This document shows positions 1 through 10,699 of a DNA stretch of 64,000 nt, one piece after another. Source of the stretch: Amaurobius ferox (Eukaryota > Arthropoda > Arachnida > Araneae > Amaurobiidae); NCBI GenBank assembly GCA_951213105.1, contig OX578138.1, forward strand, positions 68,913,537-68,977,536, read 5' to 3'. Under the pieces are notes generated by a model. The model did not search any database. It was not told the DNA's origin and saw only the letters and a program-made list of their open reading frames with translations. Both the position numbers and the translations under genes were made by a program. Numbering within the stretch: position 1 is the stretch's first letter; every line of letters starts with the position of its first letter.

Positions 1-1463
1 AGAAAAAAAAATTACAAGAAAATATAAAAAAATAAATTCACATTCTTTTTTTTTCACTTTTGAAAATGGCACCAAAACTGAAAGTATTTTTCTAAATGTT
101 CTTAATTTTGGAGGTTAAAAATTTTAGTTTTGAGAAAACTAAAGTTCTTGAGATCCTTTAACATTTGTTGATAACATTCCTAGTTACGCCATTGGAAGAG
201 CATTACACATACTTAGAGATTGCCGTCCATTATCAGGATTGAAATCCATAATTATGGATCTGAAGGATATAATACGAATTATTTGACTTCAGGTGGCAAA
301 AAATCTCAGCAAAAATTCTAGTAGGTGACAAAAATGAGAGAATCTTCCTGTTTGTGACTTGGGGCAATATTCAAAAGATCTATTGGTTCAAAAATCTTTA
401 CGGTTCCAAACAAAAAATTATTAACTTTGTCTTTGTATATTACAGAAATATAAAGTGAATTTGCATAATGTGATTTCCTTGATTGTAGGAAAAGCTTAAC
501 GATGGGAGGAATACACTGTTTGCGTCTTATTTTAATAGATTTCTTGGTTTAAAACACTTTTCTTTCTAATAGAAAAAAATGCCGCTTTTATAATAAAAAT
601 CTCAAAGATTTATTTACAGTGTACGTAAATTTATTGTTATTCAAAAATCCCAATTTAGAAAACATGCCAAACAAACATAAAAGCTAAACTAATATATCTA
701 AAATATTTACTAAAAATTCATTGAATATATAAAAGCAGCCTTTTATTCAATACACAATTTATAAAACAATTAGTTCTCGCTTTGGTAAAGAAATACTTTT
801 AAGGTATTTCACAAAACTCCCTTTGCCTATTCACTATCAGATCATCAAATTATCGTAATAATTTATGGGTTAAAGATATTTACACAAACTTCCTGAGTAT
901 GTGGAAGCACTTAATTTAATTAATGAGTTACGTTGAAGGTAATTCTTTCTCCAGAACTATTAATTAAAAAGAAAAATATATATGAAGAAGAAACTGCAAC
1001 AAGATGCTTTGTTGTTTCTGCTAAAAATTAGAATTTTTATTTCTCCTCGTCGTGGCTAAGCTGTTGTTAAGTAACAAATGCAACATTTTGACTAAATTAA
1101 AATTTCTCTATTCGGTGTAGCCGTATGTTTTATTATTTTGCATTATGTCGGAAAATAATTAGCGAGTTGCAATTGAAAATGGTATAGAAATTTACTGTTG
1201 CAATTATATAAAAGCAATGTTGTTGTTGCTTAAACTCTGTTTATAAACAATATAATATATATATAGATCATATAAACACTATATTTTGCATCAATAAGTT
1301 AAATACACTTTATGCGAAGGATACGAAAAACTAGAGAAACATAAATAAGCATAAATAAAGCAATAAATAATGCAGCATACAGCTGTTTTGAGGATATGCT
1401 GGATTCCCTTCATCAGTGCAAGAGAACTAACAAAACCGAAGTCCAAAAGAGAAATTGGGGCTC
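1..1463. other. AT-rich stretch, nothing recognised
   Basis: No reading frame, tRNA-like box, terminal inverted repeat or local tandem structure stands out. The segment consists of AT-rich sequence with scattered poly-A and poly-T runs. It is probably old intergenic or intronic DNA. Confidence 0.5.
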
Positions 1464-2560
1464 ATTTTTAACACTTTACATAGTTGAAAAATGTTTATAT
1501 CCTTGGTTATTCCGTGTGTCTGTATGTCTATCTGTCCGTTCGCACGACAGCTTTCGTAAAAATGACTTTATCAAAATGAAATTTTAGTATGTTGTTGAGA
1601 CGATCTGTGGGACATATGAGAATGTAAATGAATAATATCATCCAATTAGTTTTGGATGGAACCCAACTCAAAGAAATGAAATGCACAAACCCTATGAGAC
1701 CTAATTTTTCCAACATTTTTAAGTGAAGTTAAAATTCACAAGTTGCTTCGGAAATTTTAGAAAATATTCAAATTATTCCATAAAATATATAAAAAGAAAT
1801 TTCAGCAAAATATTCGCTAGTTTTTAATAAAAATTAAAATAATAATTACATCCAGATAATATGAGGAGATCATGTGACCCGCTTCAAAATAAAATATGGC
1901 ATCATCTTTTTTCCCAGAGTAAAATCTTTTGATCAGACTAAAATATGGCATCATCTTTTTTCCAGACTAAAATCTTTTTTCCCAGAGACTCGTGATATTT
2001 AGCGTTGTATCAAATTTATATTTAGTGATGCAGCCGTCCTAAAACTGATTTATTTTTGCGTATTTTCTGTACATCTATATTCTGCGCCAACACAATTGCA
2101 ATATTTTTTAGTTTAAATGATCATCAAACATTGATTTATATCCATTAAAATCCATTAAATTACGCTTTGTTGTAGAAATTTACAACGAAGCCTAATTTCA
2201 ATGGATGCAGAAGTAAACAGATGATTGTAAGATGAGTTGTATAAGAATTGCTGATTTTTTTCACGCAACATTATTTAACTCTGGAGTCCGGAATAAAAGT
2301 GTATGAATGAAATATTTACTGCGTTTACATAGAGAGCCAGACGATTTATATTTCGATGACATCATTTGAATAAAGTTCAGTGTTTTTCGATGAAGTTTTC
2401 AGATTTCTAGTAAAATAAATTATTGTAGTTCTGTTATAATTATAAAAATATCACCGCTGAATGTATTGTATTTTAGACACACGATATATTCAGCGGATTG
2501 CATGTCAGTTGGAAAGTGTTTCATAATCAATGCTTTATGCATGATTGATCTTTCTTTCTG
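1464..2560 (+). repeat. Dispersed repeat A, near-complete copy 1
   Basis: The copy begins with a block around 1464-1500 (CACTTTACATAGTTGAAAAA) and a TCTGT-rich stretch, and ends near 2550 with CATAATCAATGCTTTATGC. The same order of blocks recurs at 23329-24620 and 48653-49612. The first third alone recurs at 7337-7660, and the last part at 21340-21862 and 52206-52548. Short open frames in it are not shared between copies, so I do not call it coding. The TCTGT-rich head resembles the untranslated ends of some LINEs, but no reverse transcriptase is visible. Class unknown. Confidence 0.75.
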
Positions 2561-2619
2561 TTTTGGACTTTGGATTTGTTGAAAAGGTGACTCATTAAAA
2601 TAAATTTCGAAGCAAGATA

Positions 2620-2845
2620 AGTGTTTCTGGTCAAAGACTATTTTAAACTTTGAACAATACATTTCAACCTAATGGGGAAGCGTTTATCAATAATTATTTT
2701 TCCTATATCATATACTACTGCAAGTACACAAAAAACGGCAAATGGCCAAGCCATAGATAGCCACAAACCAGAAGGTATTAGCAATATTGATCTCTTATTT
2801 TCTAAACTTTTTACTTTTGGCAAATGTAAGCACTTCGTGCTGAAT
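2620..2845 (+). repeat. Dispersed repeat B, copy 1
   Basis: This block matches 5938-6125 and 6853-7085: TGGTCAAAGACTATTT at its start, AATGGGGAAGCGTTTATC in the middle and ACTTTTGGCAAATGTAAGCA at its end. The reverse strand is open for about 70 codons here, but the other copies carry stops, so coding is not supported. Confidence 0.65.
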
Positions 2846-3298
2846 AACATGATTTAAAAGATGAATAAAATAAGATGAATTGAAATAATAAAGGTGAATT
2901 AAAACAGAATTATTGAAGAGAAATAGTGAAACATCCATAACAAACAAAAATATTCAAATACCAATCAGAAAAAACTCAAGAGAATGTCAGAAACCACCCA
3001 TTATATTTAAAACAAAAATATTAAAGAAAAATGGAATATTTAATTATAGAATGAAGACGATATAATAGTAAAATATTCAGAGGGCAACTATTATACATTA
3101 GCTTCAATGAACAAATTTCATTTATTGACCTGTTACCGTGAACTAAAGGTCAATAGTAGCCCCTGTGTACTAAAAATGCAAAATGGTTGAGATATTTGAA
3201 AAACTAAGAAAAATTTAAGATATTGAAACAACAGAAAATATGCTGAAAAGACACAAAATACGCATTTGTAACACATTTTATTCGAACGTACCAAACAT
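2846..3298. other. AT-rich stretch, nothing recognised
   Basis: No feature could be supported. A short piece near 3165-3235 (GGTTGAGATATTTGAAAAAC) is echoed at 5313-5342, so part of it is repetitive. Confidence 0.4.
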
Positions 3299-3606
3299 TC
3301 ATATCACAAGGACCTTATCGATGCAGGGAATGCTGCGTATAACGTTATCCATTGATTGTTCAACAATAGCGGTGGCAACATCGTCAACGACATCTGAACG
3401 AGTCGATTACGTTCTCGACCCGGCTGAACTCCAAGTTGTCCAGTTTTCTCGAATCGAGCGATCATTCTCCTGAGAGCTTGTGGAAGTAATGGTCCTTTTC
3501 GCAAATTCTGAAGTCGACGAAACTCTCAAAGTGCAGTTGCAGCATGCCCTTTGTTTTCATAAAACAGCTTCACAAGCAAAGCGCGTTCAGGCAGTGTGAC
3601 AGCCAT
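3299..3606 (-). pseudogene. Transposase N-terminal helix-turn-helix remnant (mariner-type)
   Basis: The minus strand from the ATG at 3606 reads as the DNA-binding N-terminus of a mariner-type transposase (MAVTLPERALL, then RRMIARFEKTGQLGVQPGR, then DVVDDVATAIVEQSMDNV). This is the start expected for the family, whose first ~70 residues bind the transposon ends. The frame is broken by a TGA about 28 codons in, where the family would have an Arg codon (CGA to TGA), and by a frameshift after the GVQPGR block. The homology stops at a TGA at 3299-3301 and no DDE catalytic domain follows. It cannot give an active enzyme. Family resemblance is from memory. Confidence 0.75.
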
Positions 3607-4020
3607 CGCTGATAAGAATGAAAATTTCCGAGTTTTATCCCCTTTTATGCCCAGAAGATAGTAGCTGCAAACCAAGGGTTTATGCAAATTTTTGTGCTTA
3701 CAGTGCGAAATTGCAGTTACAATAGCAATTTAAGTTTCTTCACTTTTCTATCTTTTTTCATATCAGCAAAAGAAATTATAAAGGAAAAATTCCATATCGC
3801 ATGTGTTTGTTTGTTTTTTTGTGATTATTTTGTGTCTTTTCAGCATATTTCTGTCGTACAGCGCCACCTATCGGTGTTTCTGTAACTATTTTTTTTCGCG
3901 TAATCCCTTTCCCCATGTCTTGAATAGTAGGTTCAACAATTTTGGAGCCTTTACACTGAGTAAGTAATTCGATGTATAGAGGGCTCAGAGTAGGGGTGTT
4001 TTAATTCTGACCACCCGGTA
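3299..4020 (-). mobile_element. Mariner-like DNA transposon, 5' part only
   Basis: Read on the minus strand, the element starts at 4020, next to a TA dinucleotide, with an end of the type TACCGGGTGGTCAGAATT. After a ~400-bp leader it reaches the ATG of a transposase remnant at 3606. The second end is missing: sequence resembling the transposase stops at about 3299 and no matching inverted terminus is seen to the left. It is therefore a truncated relic. That the 4020 terminus belongs to this element is inferred from its position upstream of the transposase start. Confidence 0.55.
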
Positions 4021-4300
4021 TATAATGTTGACCGGTGCTGAACTCAATCTTTAAGAAATTGGAAGCTGGCTGACTGGTAGGTCTGAATTTATTGGTTCTA
4101 TAGAAAATTGTAGTATATAGTGTTACAAATGTATCCTTTAGAATCATGGGTGTGAGCTCAAGATACAAGAATAAATCAAAATTTATGTATAACTAACACA
4201 TTTATTCACAAGCACAGAGTAAACGAGAACAATACGCAGAAAAACAGTACTTAAATGTTCCACCAATTTTACGAAACAGCAGATACCATTATCAAAAAAA

Positions 4301-5052
4301 TCTGATGTAGGCAGCTTTCCTTATATAATGCAATGAATTTACTACTCTTACAGTAAAAAAATAGATTATTCTTATAGTAGATATTTATATTCTTTCCAAG
4401 ATATTGAATTTTCGTCAATGAGTCGTCATTTTCATTGATTTAGCGTCATTTTTATCCATTTGCCGAGTTTTTCGTTAATTTAGCAACATTTAAAAAAGTC
4501 GCCAAGTTGGCGATATTCCGCTAAATTCGTCGCCAAAATCTCGCTATGCGTTATGGACGGAGAAATAAGTTATTCTTACAGCAGATAAATGACTATTGGC
4601 GTTCAAATACAAAAGTATTACTCTAAGTATCTTTCTTCATGAATGGAACCAGCTAGATCCACGAGAATGATATCACCAAATTTATCGCATGATATTACAT
4701 ATGAAAAGTGAACATGTTTCTCAATAGGAAATAATTTTTTTTTATTTTATATGGTTTTTTTTTGTTAATTTTTTTTTAAATGTGCAATATCTCGAGAACG
4801 GTTCATGCTATCGTTCCAAAATTTATGCCATTCGTTTTCTAATGAAACATTCCATAAGAAATGTCTACTTTCGTAACTCGCCAGTTATCGTCTCCACAGA
4901 CTCAATGACACACACACCCAGACATCACCTCAAAAATGTTCGATTCGTGATCAGGGATGCTTGAAACTTGCTCTCCCGTCGAAAACTCGAATTCGAATTT
5001 TCGACCCCGTCACAATACTTTCCTTATACATTATTGTATATAAGGAAAGTAA
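4301..5052 (+). mobile_element. Element C, copy 1 (Helitron-like, non-autonomous)
   Basis: The 5' start is TCTGATGTAGGCAG preceded by a run of A. The 3' end is a hairpin ACTTTCCTTATA...TATAAGGAAAGT followed by AA. In between lie a nested inverted repeat around 4455-4545, the motif ATATCTCGAGAACGG at 4787-4801, a short CA tract at 4908-4919, and a block with CGAAAACTCGAATTCGAATT. The same layout is found in four other copies in the window. It encodes nothing. There are no terminal inverted repeats. The terminal hairpin and A-rich insertion sites suggest a rolling-circle origin, but the usual CTRR end is not present. Confidence 0.7.
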
Positions 5053-5699
5053 CAATGACGTATTTCATTTACCAAAACCGCTACTACTATTCTCAAAACA
5101 TCTACAAAAATCATAGTTCACTGTAGCACGTATCACTTCAACTCATCTCCAATAGAGTAATGGCAATTTCTTATCTCTATAGAAACTTCTAGAAATCTCT
5201 CATACCTTGTAAAATACTGGTTATTTTTAAGTGTTTCTTAGAGCTTCGAAAAGGCACCAAATTTCGCTAAATTGGTGATAAATCACCAAATCTGGGAACA
5301 AAAATGCAAATTGATTGAGATATTTGAAAAACTACGATATTTGAACTTTGGTGCGTAGCAACCCTAGACTCACGTCATGGGGAAAGATGCCTGAACGGAT
5401 ATTTTCCCCGTCTGGTTTTGAAACGCACGAAAGTTGAAAATGAGAGGAGGAAGAAACTAGTTCGTAACAATAGCAAGTTTTCTTTCTGCCATGGAAGGTA
5501 TTGCCTATTCCTTGCTGTCGAGAATACAATAAGCGCGACCAATCCATGAACATTTTTATCGATATTGTGAGCGCGGTCCTAATTCTGGAAACGGTCCTCT
5601 TAAAATTTAAAATTTTTACAAATAAAAAACATTCCTTTCAATAAAAACTTTCAAAATTTAAGAAAATAAGCTTCTAAATTTTTTATATTCCACACTGCA
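5053..5699. other. Unassigned AT-rich stretch
   Basis: No feature could be supported. The piece at 5250-5300 (AATTTCGCTAAATTGG, AATCACCAAATC) resembles the GGCGA/TCGCC-rich part of element C and may be a very old fragment of it. Confidence 0.4.
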
Positions 5700-6125
5700 T
5701 TCTTCAAATAGGCAATCTCTTTGAGTGGGCATATACTGTCAGTGTTTTTCACTCTCACAAGTGTTGCTTACTTTGTAACGATACAGTGGATGAGCTCTGC
5801 ACGTTATATTTCCCTTGATATACATTAACAGAAAAGTTCTTGGGATACTTTTAGCCACGTGACGACGATTTGTTTCACTTATATTAAAGTTATCTAAAAA
5901 GGGAATTTTTACGAAAAATTATGAAGTAATCTAATTATTTCTGGTCAAAGACTATTTCGAACTTTGAACAGTATTTTTCAACTTAATGGGGAGTGTTTAT
6001 CGATAAATATTTATGCTATGCCATCTACTACTGTAACTGCATAAAAAAACTGCGAATAGCCAAGCCGCGGATAGTCACAAAGTCAGAAAATACTAGCAAT
6101 ATTGGCTGCTTAATTGCCAAAATTT
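5700..6125 (+). repeat. Tandem unit E+B, first copy
   Basis: This unit is made of block E (5700-5870; GCAATCTCTTTGAGTG, GATACAGTGGATGAGCTCTG, ACAGAAAAGTTCTTGGGATA, CACGTGACG) and then block B (5938-6125; TGGTCAAAGACTATTTCG). The same order repeats at once at 6140-7085. It gives an insertion-free reference for the second unit. Function unknown; the same E block occurs alone at 8838-9010 and 13462-13620. Confidence 0.7.
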
Positions 6126-6139
6126 TCTCTATCTATTTC

Positions 6140-7085
6140 AATTTCTTTGAGTGGGATGTATGCTGGTGTTTTAAACGCTCACAAGTGGTGTTACTTTGAA
6201 ACGATGCAGTGGATGAGTTCTGCACGTTATCTTTCTCTTGATGTGCATTCCGGGGCGAAGCGAGGAAATTTTATTTGGGGGGGGGGGGGTTAATGCCCCG
6301 ATTTGCCGACTTATATGTACCATGAGAAATCGAATATTATTTTCAGGGGTGGCGCCAAAGGAGGGTCCAGAACCCCCCGTCGGGGACGTTATGCCCCCCC
6401 TATTGGGGCAAAAATTTAACGTAAAGATGGTATTTTTAGCAGCGCGCCAAACCCACTCCAAGAATCCCAAATTACTGTGTTTTTTCAATTTTATCAATTA
6501 ATTTCTTTGTTTTATAGCTGTTATAAGCGTTTTGCCCTCCCCTGGAAATTTTTAATATGATCTGAAATGACGACATGTGTACCATGAATAATCGAATATT
6601 TTGTTGTCGGCATATCACAGTGATGCAATCTTTGTTTCGGAGTGGCGAATTTGCCGACTTTTTCCTTTCCGTCCAAAATTGGGGACGTGAGTCACCCCCC
6701 TAACCCCCCCCCCCCCCCTCCAGTCGCGACGTGCCTGTATGCATTAACAGAAAAGTTCTTGGGATATATGTAGCCACGTGACGGCGTTATGTTTCACGCG
6801 TTTTAGAGTTATCTAAAAGGTGAATCATTAAAAAGAAAAATTATGAAGGAATATAAGTGTTTCTTGTCAAAGCTTACTTTGAACTTTGAGCAATATATTT
6901 CAACTTAATGGGGAGCGTGTACCGATACATATATTTGCTATATCATATACTACTGTAAGTAGACAAAAAACTGCGCATGGCCATGCCACGGATGGTTACA
7001 AAGCCAGAACATATTAGCAATATCCATCTCTTATTTGCCAAACTTTTTACTTTTGACAAATGTAAGCACCTCATGCAATATCATT
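6140..7085 (+). repeat. Tandem unit E+B, second copy, split by an insertion
   Basis: E sequence runs 6140-6249, is interrupted by 490 bp, and resumes at 6740 (GCATTAACAGAAAAGTTC). B follows at 6853-7085. Removing the interruption restores the order and spacing of the first unit at 5700-6125. The two units are therefore a direct duplication of ~440 bp that predates the insertion. Confidence 0.7.
6250..6739. mobile_element. 490-bp GC-rich insertion with TGCATT duplication
   Basis: The insertion lies inside the second E+B unit. TGCATT is present at 6244-6249 and 6740-6745, while the uninterrupted unit has a single equivalent (ATACATT), so this looks like a real insertion with a ~6-bp target duplication. 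It carries a run of ~14 G near 6278-6291 and a long C run near 6697-6719 in inverted positions, plus internal direct repeats (ATGTACCATGA at 6314 and TGTGTACCATGA at 6573; TTTGCCGACTT at 6302 and 6651). No coding. Class unknown; a small non-autonomous DNA element is possible. Confidence 0.5.
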
Positions 7086-7336
7086 ATCATATAGCGTGCT
7101 ACTGCTGTGTTCTGCTTCTTAGCTTTTAGATGTTCCAGTTTTACGACATTCCGGCCTTTCGATATTTTCGATTGTTTATACACAAAAGTTATTTAATTTA
7201 AAATTTTTAATTAATATAACTTTAATTATTTTCTCCGCCCAAATATCCTTTCGATTCAAGCGGCTCTAATTTCTACTTTCAATTACTGATCCGATACTAT
7301 TAAATTATATTACAAATTTATTTTCCGAGCGGATTC

Positions 7337-7660
7337 ATTTTTAACATTTCCCAGCATAGTTGGACAGTATTTATGACTATGGTCATTCTGCCTGTCTGTC
7401 TGTATGTCCGGTCGCACGAAAACTGCCGTAAAACTGACTTTATCAAAATGAAATTTTCGTATATTGTTGAGACATCCGTTGGACGTCTGGGAATAAAAAT
7501 GAATAATATCACCCAATTAGTTTTGGATTTATCCCGGGTTAAAAAATTAAAATACATCAAACCTTGGAATATAATTTTACAAACATATTTTAATCGGAGT
7601 TAAAATTCGCAAATTACTTCAACAATTTTAGAAAATATTCAAATTATCACATAAAACACC
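7337..7660 (+). repeat. Dispersed repeat A, 5' fragment
   Basis: It matches the first third of repeat A (TTTTTAACATTTCCCAGCAT, CACGAAAACTGCCGTAAAA, GAATAATATCACCCAATTAG) and stops where the ATATAAAAAGAAATTTCAGC part of the family would begin. Confidence 0.65.
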
Positions 7661-8397
7661 TCTATTTTCTTATTGTTTGGCTGTAAACACTCTTTGGCGA
7701 ATCTTGTATAACAGGAGTTTGCACCACCTGCACGGATCGCCGGTGAACATACACTCTTTGATTTTATATCATTTGTAGATAATATTATGCAGAGGCATTC
7801 GGGTCTTCACTCAATTCTATTTAATAAACTTTATTAACGTTTTTCAGCAGTTGGATAATGATTATTGAATCTGTAACATGTACGCCACGACTATCAAAGT
7901 GTCTTATTGACCGCAATGCTAATTGTATTTCTACAATATCTTCTAGAACGTATTCATAAATCAGATCATAGCTATATTTTTATGAACAGCAAAGCAAACA
8001 ATTAATTTTATTTATTGATTAAACTGTTTATTTAAAAGCCTGTACCATCAATAATTGGAGATTGTGAGATAGTGCTGAAGAATGTATTCTGAATTCACTT
8101 CACTTTTATCTTGTTATATTTATTTTAAAATCACTAGTTATCGGTGACTTTATCAACATGGTACATTTATTTCCGAATTGTATTACTTCATATGTTTTCT
8201 TTGCTTCAAAATCAGGGCGATTGTTTCAACGTCTTCAAATTGTTCTAATCATATATGATTACAGAGTGCTGATAATATCATTTCATAATTATTAAATATA
8301 TTAAAATTATCAATTATCCAATTACAGACAGAAGATTTGGTAACCCGGTGAAGTTTTTCATTCAAAATATAAATGTTAATTAAAAGTTTACTAAAAG
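7661..8397. other. Unassigned AT-rich stretch
   Basis: I see no gene, repeat boundary or structured motif here. A minus-strand open frame that spans its right end (8249-8494) is open by chance beyond the transposase fragment at 8398. Confidence 0.4.
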
Positions 8398-8554
8398 GTG
8401 ACTCAAAAGAACGGGAGATCGGGAAAACGGTCATCGGTATTCGTGCTGCATGTGCTGTTGCTACGTCTTGTTGGAACCAAGTATTGTCAATCATTTGTAG
8501 AGAATTCGGCAGGCCATGTGCAACAAAGTTTTCCGAACGAAGAATGGCAACATA
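8398..8554 (-). pseudogene. Mariner-type transposase DDE-domain fragment
   Basis: The minus strand contains LPNSLQMIDNTWFQQD followed by VATAHAAR, the hallmark of the second catalytic Asp region of mariner-superfamily transposases (normally QQDGATAHTAR). About 50 codons are recognisable. The conserved Gly after the Asp is Val. No first Asp motif upstream or SPDL motif downstream can be found, so only a short internal piece survives. It is not obviously from the same element as the helix-turn-helix remnant at 3299-3606, since the ends of both are lost. Confidence 0.65.
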
Positions 8555-8837
8555 GCATTTGCAACATAGCCATTTTCAAAGACACGAGGACTTTCCGTAA
8601 AGGCACGAGAATTTCCCACAATACACCACTCTACTGCTCCATGATTACTAAATAGCAATATGTTGTTAGCAGAGTTTTTATGTCATTCAACGCCACCTAC
8701 CTCCTTGAGTTGTTTCAACACGTTTCAATAATTCCTGTTCTTTTGATTGACGCTGTAGTAAAAACCTTTTAAAAAACAAAGGTATGAAATAAAAGCATTT
8801 TTCATTCCAGTGGATGGTCTTTCTACAATACAGACAA

Positions 8838-9010
8838 TCTTTCTGAGTAGATATCGATGTGTCCCACATTCATAAATGCGGCTCTTCTACTTCAAATCGA
8901 TAGCATGTGTGTGTGAGTCGAACATATTTTCTCACTTAAAATATATCAAGCGAAAAGTTCTTCGAATACTTTTTAGGCACGTGACGACGGTAACGTTCGT
9001 CTATTTCAAA
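8838..9010 (+). repeat. Dispersed repeat E, isolated copy
   Basis: It contains ACAATCTTTCTGAGT, TACTTCAAATCGATAGCATG, TCTCACTTAAAATATATCA and GGCACGTGACGACGGTAACG, in the same order as the copy at 13462-13620 and, more distantly, 5700-5870. Confidence 0.55.
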
Positions 9011-9206
9011 AATATTTAAAAATATACTTTTAATGTATTATGAAACAAGAAATGGCTTCACATTATTCGTGCATTCGGATCATTCTGAGATTAAAAGATA
9101 ACATTTATCAGATAAAGTAATTAATTTCTTAAAGCCAGCTTTGTGATACAATTTTACATCTTTTAAAATGTCAGTAGTGAATGTGGTGCACATTTAAAAA
9201 ATAATG

Positions 9207-10625
9207 CAAAGTATGTCTTAAATTGAACTCTTAAACATGACCGTTGATCTTAAGTTGTATAACACTGCACTGTACCGCATTAAAACCCACCATATAATCT
9301 TTAGTACGAATTCCTGGAATAGAATATATTAACATAATACTGCTCACAATTAACTGCACCCATTTTAACTTTAAAATAACATTATTTTTTAAAAACATTC
9401 TATTCATTAATAATTAATTGCAACAATTATCACATGTAATTAAGGAGGAGATTGGACATGTGAGACCAGTGAAGTTAAAAATGCCTAAACTGAATATGAC
9501 CTTCTATAGTATTTATATGCACATACCTCCAAGTCTGTCTTTGGACACTGACACACAACTTACTATTGCATATTCCCTCTTCGGCAACCTTTGCCATTTT
9601 ATGACGGCACACTACTGACTCTCGTCTGAACATTGACACACATCACTCCCCCTCCGGCCGACTAATCGGTTGCTCATGTCCTTGCTGACGAGCCGGTCGG
9701 TCTGGGTCTTCAACACATCACTCCCCCCGGCCGTCCAATCGGTTGCTCAAGTCCTTGCTGACGAGCCGGACGGTCTGGGTCTTCAACACATCACTCCCCG
9801 CCGGCCGTCCAAATAGTTGCTCTTAGTCCTCTGGACGAGTCGGACGGTCTGGGTCTTCTACACATCACACCCTCCCGGTCGTCGAAATAGTTGCTCAAGT
9901 CCTCTGGATGAGTCGGACGGCCTGGGGTTTCCACACATCACTCCCTCCGGCCACACAACTAGCTACCATATACCTTCGGGTTGGTCGTGTGGTCTGGGTC
10001 TTTCTTTCACACATCACTCCTTCCCCCTTCCCGGTCGTCCAAATAGTTGTTCAAGTCCTCTGGATGAGTCGGACGGCCTGGGTCTTCTACACTTCACTCC
10101 TTTCCGGTAGTCCAAATAGTTGCTCACGTCCTCTGGATGAGTCAGACGGCCTGGGTCTTCCACACATCGCTCCTTCGTTTCTCTCTCTCTGTTGTGCTCT
10201 ATATAACATTAAAATGCAACTGATCTTTTCCCATCTCTGCTACTTCTCTTTGCCGTAATTTTTACATATCTAAATACTTTGAATACAACTGATCTGTAAC
10301 TGTAATTTTTACATGTCTGAATCTCTGTTCTCATCTCTCGGCTGATACGCCTCTTCGGCTATCATTGGTTGACCTCAGGGCAATGCGACAAGATAACTTC
10401 CATGTTGGTTTAACTTTGAACCAATCACATGGTTTTTCTTTTAGCCTCCAGTAAATGATCTGGTTCTACCCAATCTGTACTTGAAGCCCCCTTATTTATA
10501 GAACTTGCTGACCTCTCGGGTAAGGGCTTCAATACATTGGCGTCTTGCTGTCTGATGCCATTGTTTGGCCTGCTAGATATTATAAATCCACATATAAAAC
10601 TATCTACGTGATTCCTGGTCTCACA
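9207..10625 (+). repeat. Dispersed repeat F, copy 1 (possible solo LTR)
   Basis: The left flank block (TTAAATTGAACTCTTAAACA, CCACCATATAATCTTTAGT, ATTAAGGAGGAGATTG) and right block (GATACGCCTCTT, ATTGGTTGACCTCAGG, TGTACTTGAAGCCCCC, TTTGGCCTGCTAGATAT) both recur in order at 22003-23005. The middle differs: here it holds the tandem array at 9656-10163, there a CT-rich stretch. A TATA-like CCCTTATTTATAG followed by CTGACCTCTCGG could be an LTR promoter, but no primer-binding site, polypurine tract or internal genes are seen. LTR identity is a weak inference. Confidence 0.6.
9656..10163 (+). repeat. Tandem array of seven ~60-nt hairpin units
   Basis: There are seven units starting near 9656, 9729, 9802, 9874, 9948, 10032 and 10104, with a period of ~72-84 bp. 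Each unit runs from GGCCGTCC-like to GGACGGTCTGGGTCTTC, and units are separated by the spacer ACACATCACTCCC, which is also present once before the first unit. The two arms form an 8-bp stem, and in units 1 and 5 both arms change together (GGCCGACT with GGTCGGTC; GGCCACAC with GTGTGGTC). Unit 5 has the inner part ACC-TTCG-GGT and resembles the 3' end of the SINE at 27541-27860. The array looks like one retroposed unit with its target duplication, later amplified. It is GC-rich against AT-rich surroundings. Confidence 0.85.
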
Positions 10626-10699
10626 GTGAAAATAATAAATTAACTCATAAACAACTTGTTAAATTTTCTGTCTGGTTGCAAGGTAGACTTTGCAAATTA

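Noticed and set aside
2638..2850. 70-codon hydrophobic open frame on the minus strand
   Set aside because: It lies in repeat B; the two other copies of B carry stops in that frame.
3994..4020. Intact mariner with two termini
   Set aside because: Only one terminus is found; the left side ends inside the transposase coding region.
9817..10258. Overlapping 97- and 116-codon frames with repetitive protein sequence
   Set aside because: They are translations of the hairpin-unit array. The period is not a constant multiple of three, and the structure is conserved at the RNA level, not the protein level.
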